From an uncultured Mollicutes bacterium (lineage in GTDB: Bacteria > Bacillota_I > Bacilli_A > RF39 > UBA660): a DNA stretch of 14,898 nucleotides. Positions 14,231-14,898 of this stretch are shown here, one piece after another (position 1 is the first letter of the stretch; every line of letters begins with the position of its first letter). A model generated the notes under the pieces. It was given only the letters and a program-made list of their open reading frames with translations. It searched no databases and was not told the origin of the DNA. Location: the NCBI GenBank assembly GCA_900543055.1, contig UQQI01000037.1, forward strand, positions 1-14,898, given 5' to 3'. A program made the position numbers and the translations under genes.

Positions 14231-14239
14231 TGGTATAAT
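14231..14239 (+). promoter_or_regulatory. Extended -10 for the exoA leader
   Basis: TGGTATAAT (-10 at 14234-14239) begins two bases after the T run of the previous terminator. No good -35 exists because that position falls in the terminator loop, so it would rely on the extended -10. Transcription would start near 14246. Confidence 0.5.
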
Positions 14240-14245
14240 AAGGAA

Positions 14246-14406
14246 GAGGAGTCTAGCACATAGTGTGGCTGTAAATGTATAGAAACAAATTCATAGTGCG
14301 AAATTATTATACATCTAGATGTATAATAAAAAATACAAATAGAAAGGGATTAATCAATAATAGAAAATAATTAATATTTCTATAAGATTAATTAAACGAG
14401 AGAAGT
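14246..14406 (+). other. Structured leader (or small RNA) upstream of exoA
   Basis: This is about 160 nt without a supported gene. Visible pairings: AGCACA (14255-14260) with TGTGGCT (14264-14270); ATGTATA (14275-14281) with TATACAT (14308-14314); TATACAT also within a 26-bp palindrome (14304-14329), which excludes the former; then an outer stem 14349-14355/14386-14392 and inner stem 14360-14366/14377-14383. A direct repeat CATAGTG occurs at 14259 and 14292. No terminator with a T run is present. I recognise no known riboswitch or RNA family in it. The ribosome binding site before exoA (GAGAGAAG, 14398-14405) is weak and close. Confidence 0.4.
14304..14329. repeat. Perfect 26-bp palindrome
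   Basis: Thirteen bases (14304-14316) are followed by their exact reverse complement (14317-14329), centred on TCTAGA. As DNA it could be a dimeric protein site; as RNA it would form a long AT-rich hairpin. No T run follows in either direction, so it is not a standard terminator. Confidence 0.8.
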
Positions 14407-14898
14407 ATGAAAATAATATCATGGAATGTAGCAGGACTAAGAGCTTGCTTAAATAAAGGATTAGACCAATTTTTCAATGAAGAAAAAGCAGACATTTACT
14501 GTTTTCAAGAAACTAAAGTTACAGAGGAGCAAGTTGCTTTCCATCCATTAGGTTATAACGAATATATATATCCAGCAGAAAAGAAAGGATATTCTGGAGT
14601 AATGATATATTCAAAACAAGACCCAATTTCAGTTAAATATGGAATAGGTGATGAAGAATATGATAATGAAGGAAGAACTATAACCTTAGAGTATGATAAC
14701 TTTTTCTTAGTAAATTGCTATGTACCAAATTCAAAAAGAGAACTTGAAAGATTAGAATCAAGAATGCGTTTTGAAGACTTGATGAGAGAGTATTTAAATA
14801 AATTAAAAGAACAAAAAAATGTTATCTACTGTGGAGATTTAAATGTAGCACATGAAGAAATTGATATAAAAAATCCTAACACAAATCATCATTCAGCA
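14407..14898 (+). CDS. exoA: Exodeoxyribonuclease III / AP endonuclease, N-terminal part
   Basis: The frame runs from ATG 14407 to the right edge, giving the first 164 residues of an Xth/ExoA-type enzyme (about 250 residues when complete). It is a 3'-5' exonuclease and AP endonuclease for base excision repair. Visible active-site parts are ISWNVAGLRA (Asn7), CFQETKV (metal ligand Glu35), GYSGVMIYSK, NCYVPNS (Tyr105) and CGDLNVAHEEID (Asp144, Asn146). The final Asp-His pair lies beyond the window. The start is supported by the canonical MKIISWN N-terminus; the ribosome binding site is a weak GAGAGAAG. It is preceded by the structured leader. Confidence 0.95.
   Translation, partial: MKIISWNVAGLRACLNKGLDQFFNEEKADIYCFQETKVTEEQVAFHPLGYNEYIYPAEKKGYSGVMIYSKQDPISVKYGIGDEEYDNEGRTITLEYDNFFLVNCYVPNSKRELERLESRMRFEDLMREYLNKLKEQKNVIYCGDLNVAHEEIDIKNPNTNHHSA

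Noticed and set aside
14246..14340. A known riboswitch, T-box or ribozyme in the exoA leader.
   Set aside because: I looked for the conserved cores of purine, preQ1, fluoride, ZTP, c-di-GMP and T-box elements and of hammerhead ribozymes and saw none.
14275..14370. A 31-codon open frame (MYRNKFIVRNYY...) in the exoA leader.
   Set aside because: No ribosome binding site lies at a usable distance, the frame runs through the palindrome, and its composition fits chance in AT-rich DNA.

Overview
The window is very AT-rich, nearly fully coding and almost all on the + strand. It looks like chromosomal DNA of a low-GC Gram-positive bacterium (Bacillota, perhaps one of the small-genome gut Bacilli). 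The evidence is a sortase with its cell-wall adhesin, PcrA and NAD-dependent LigA of Bacillota type, AGGAGG-like ribosome binding sites, and TTGACA/TGnTATAAT promoters. All 13 stop codons I can see are TAA, and tryptophan is read from TGG. No mobile element, CRISPR array, tRNA or rRNA was seen.

Layout. 2-1044: the 3' end of an alkaline-phosphatase-superfamily gene, then a Cof-type HAD phosphatase. 1051-2055 (-): an orphan ABC-transporter substrate-binding protein, convergent with the HAD gene across a shared hairpin. 2128-2667: a YfcE-type phosphodiesterase. 2797-5975: a three-gene operon of a thioester-domain/SpaA-domain wall-anchored adhesin (sorting signal VPNTA), its overlapping sortase, and an unknown polytopic membrane protein with a coiled-coil tail; it ends at a clear terminator. 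6059-8155: PcrA helicase. 8232-9149: a sugar-phosphate-type nucleotidyltransferase. 9232-10305: a lone type IV prepilin-like protein with an Ig-like C-terminal part. 10358-13148: LigA overlapping a calcineurin-type phosphoesterase. 13252-14193: an unknown acidic single-pass membrane protein. 14407 to the window end: the 5' part of an exodeoxyribonuclease III (exoA), behind a leader of about 160 nt rich in inverted repeats.

How the genes fit together. pcrA, ligA and exoA are DNA-repair and replication genes. pcrA and ligA are neighbours in many Bacilli; here the nucleotidyltransferase and prepilin genes, each with its own promoter, lie between them. The adhesin operon and the prepilin are the surface-facing, accessory part. 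The points most worth a second look are the adhesin-sortase-membrane protein operon, the sortase lacking the usual catalytic Arg, the ligA ribosome binding site buried in the upstream gene's terminator hairpin, and the structured exoA leader.
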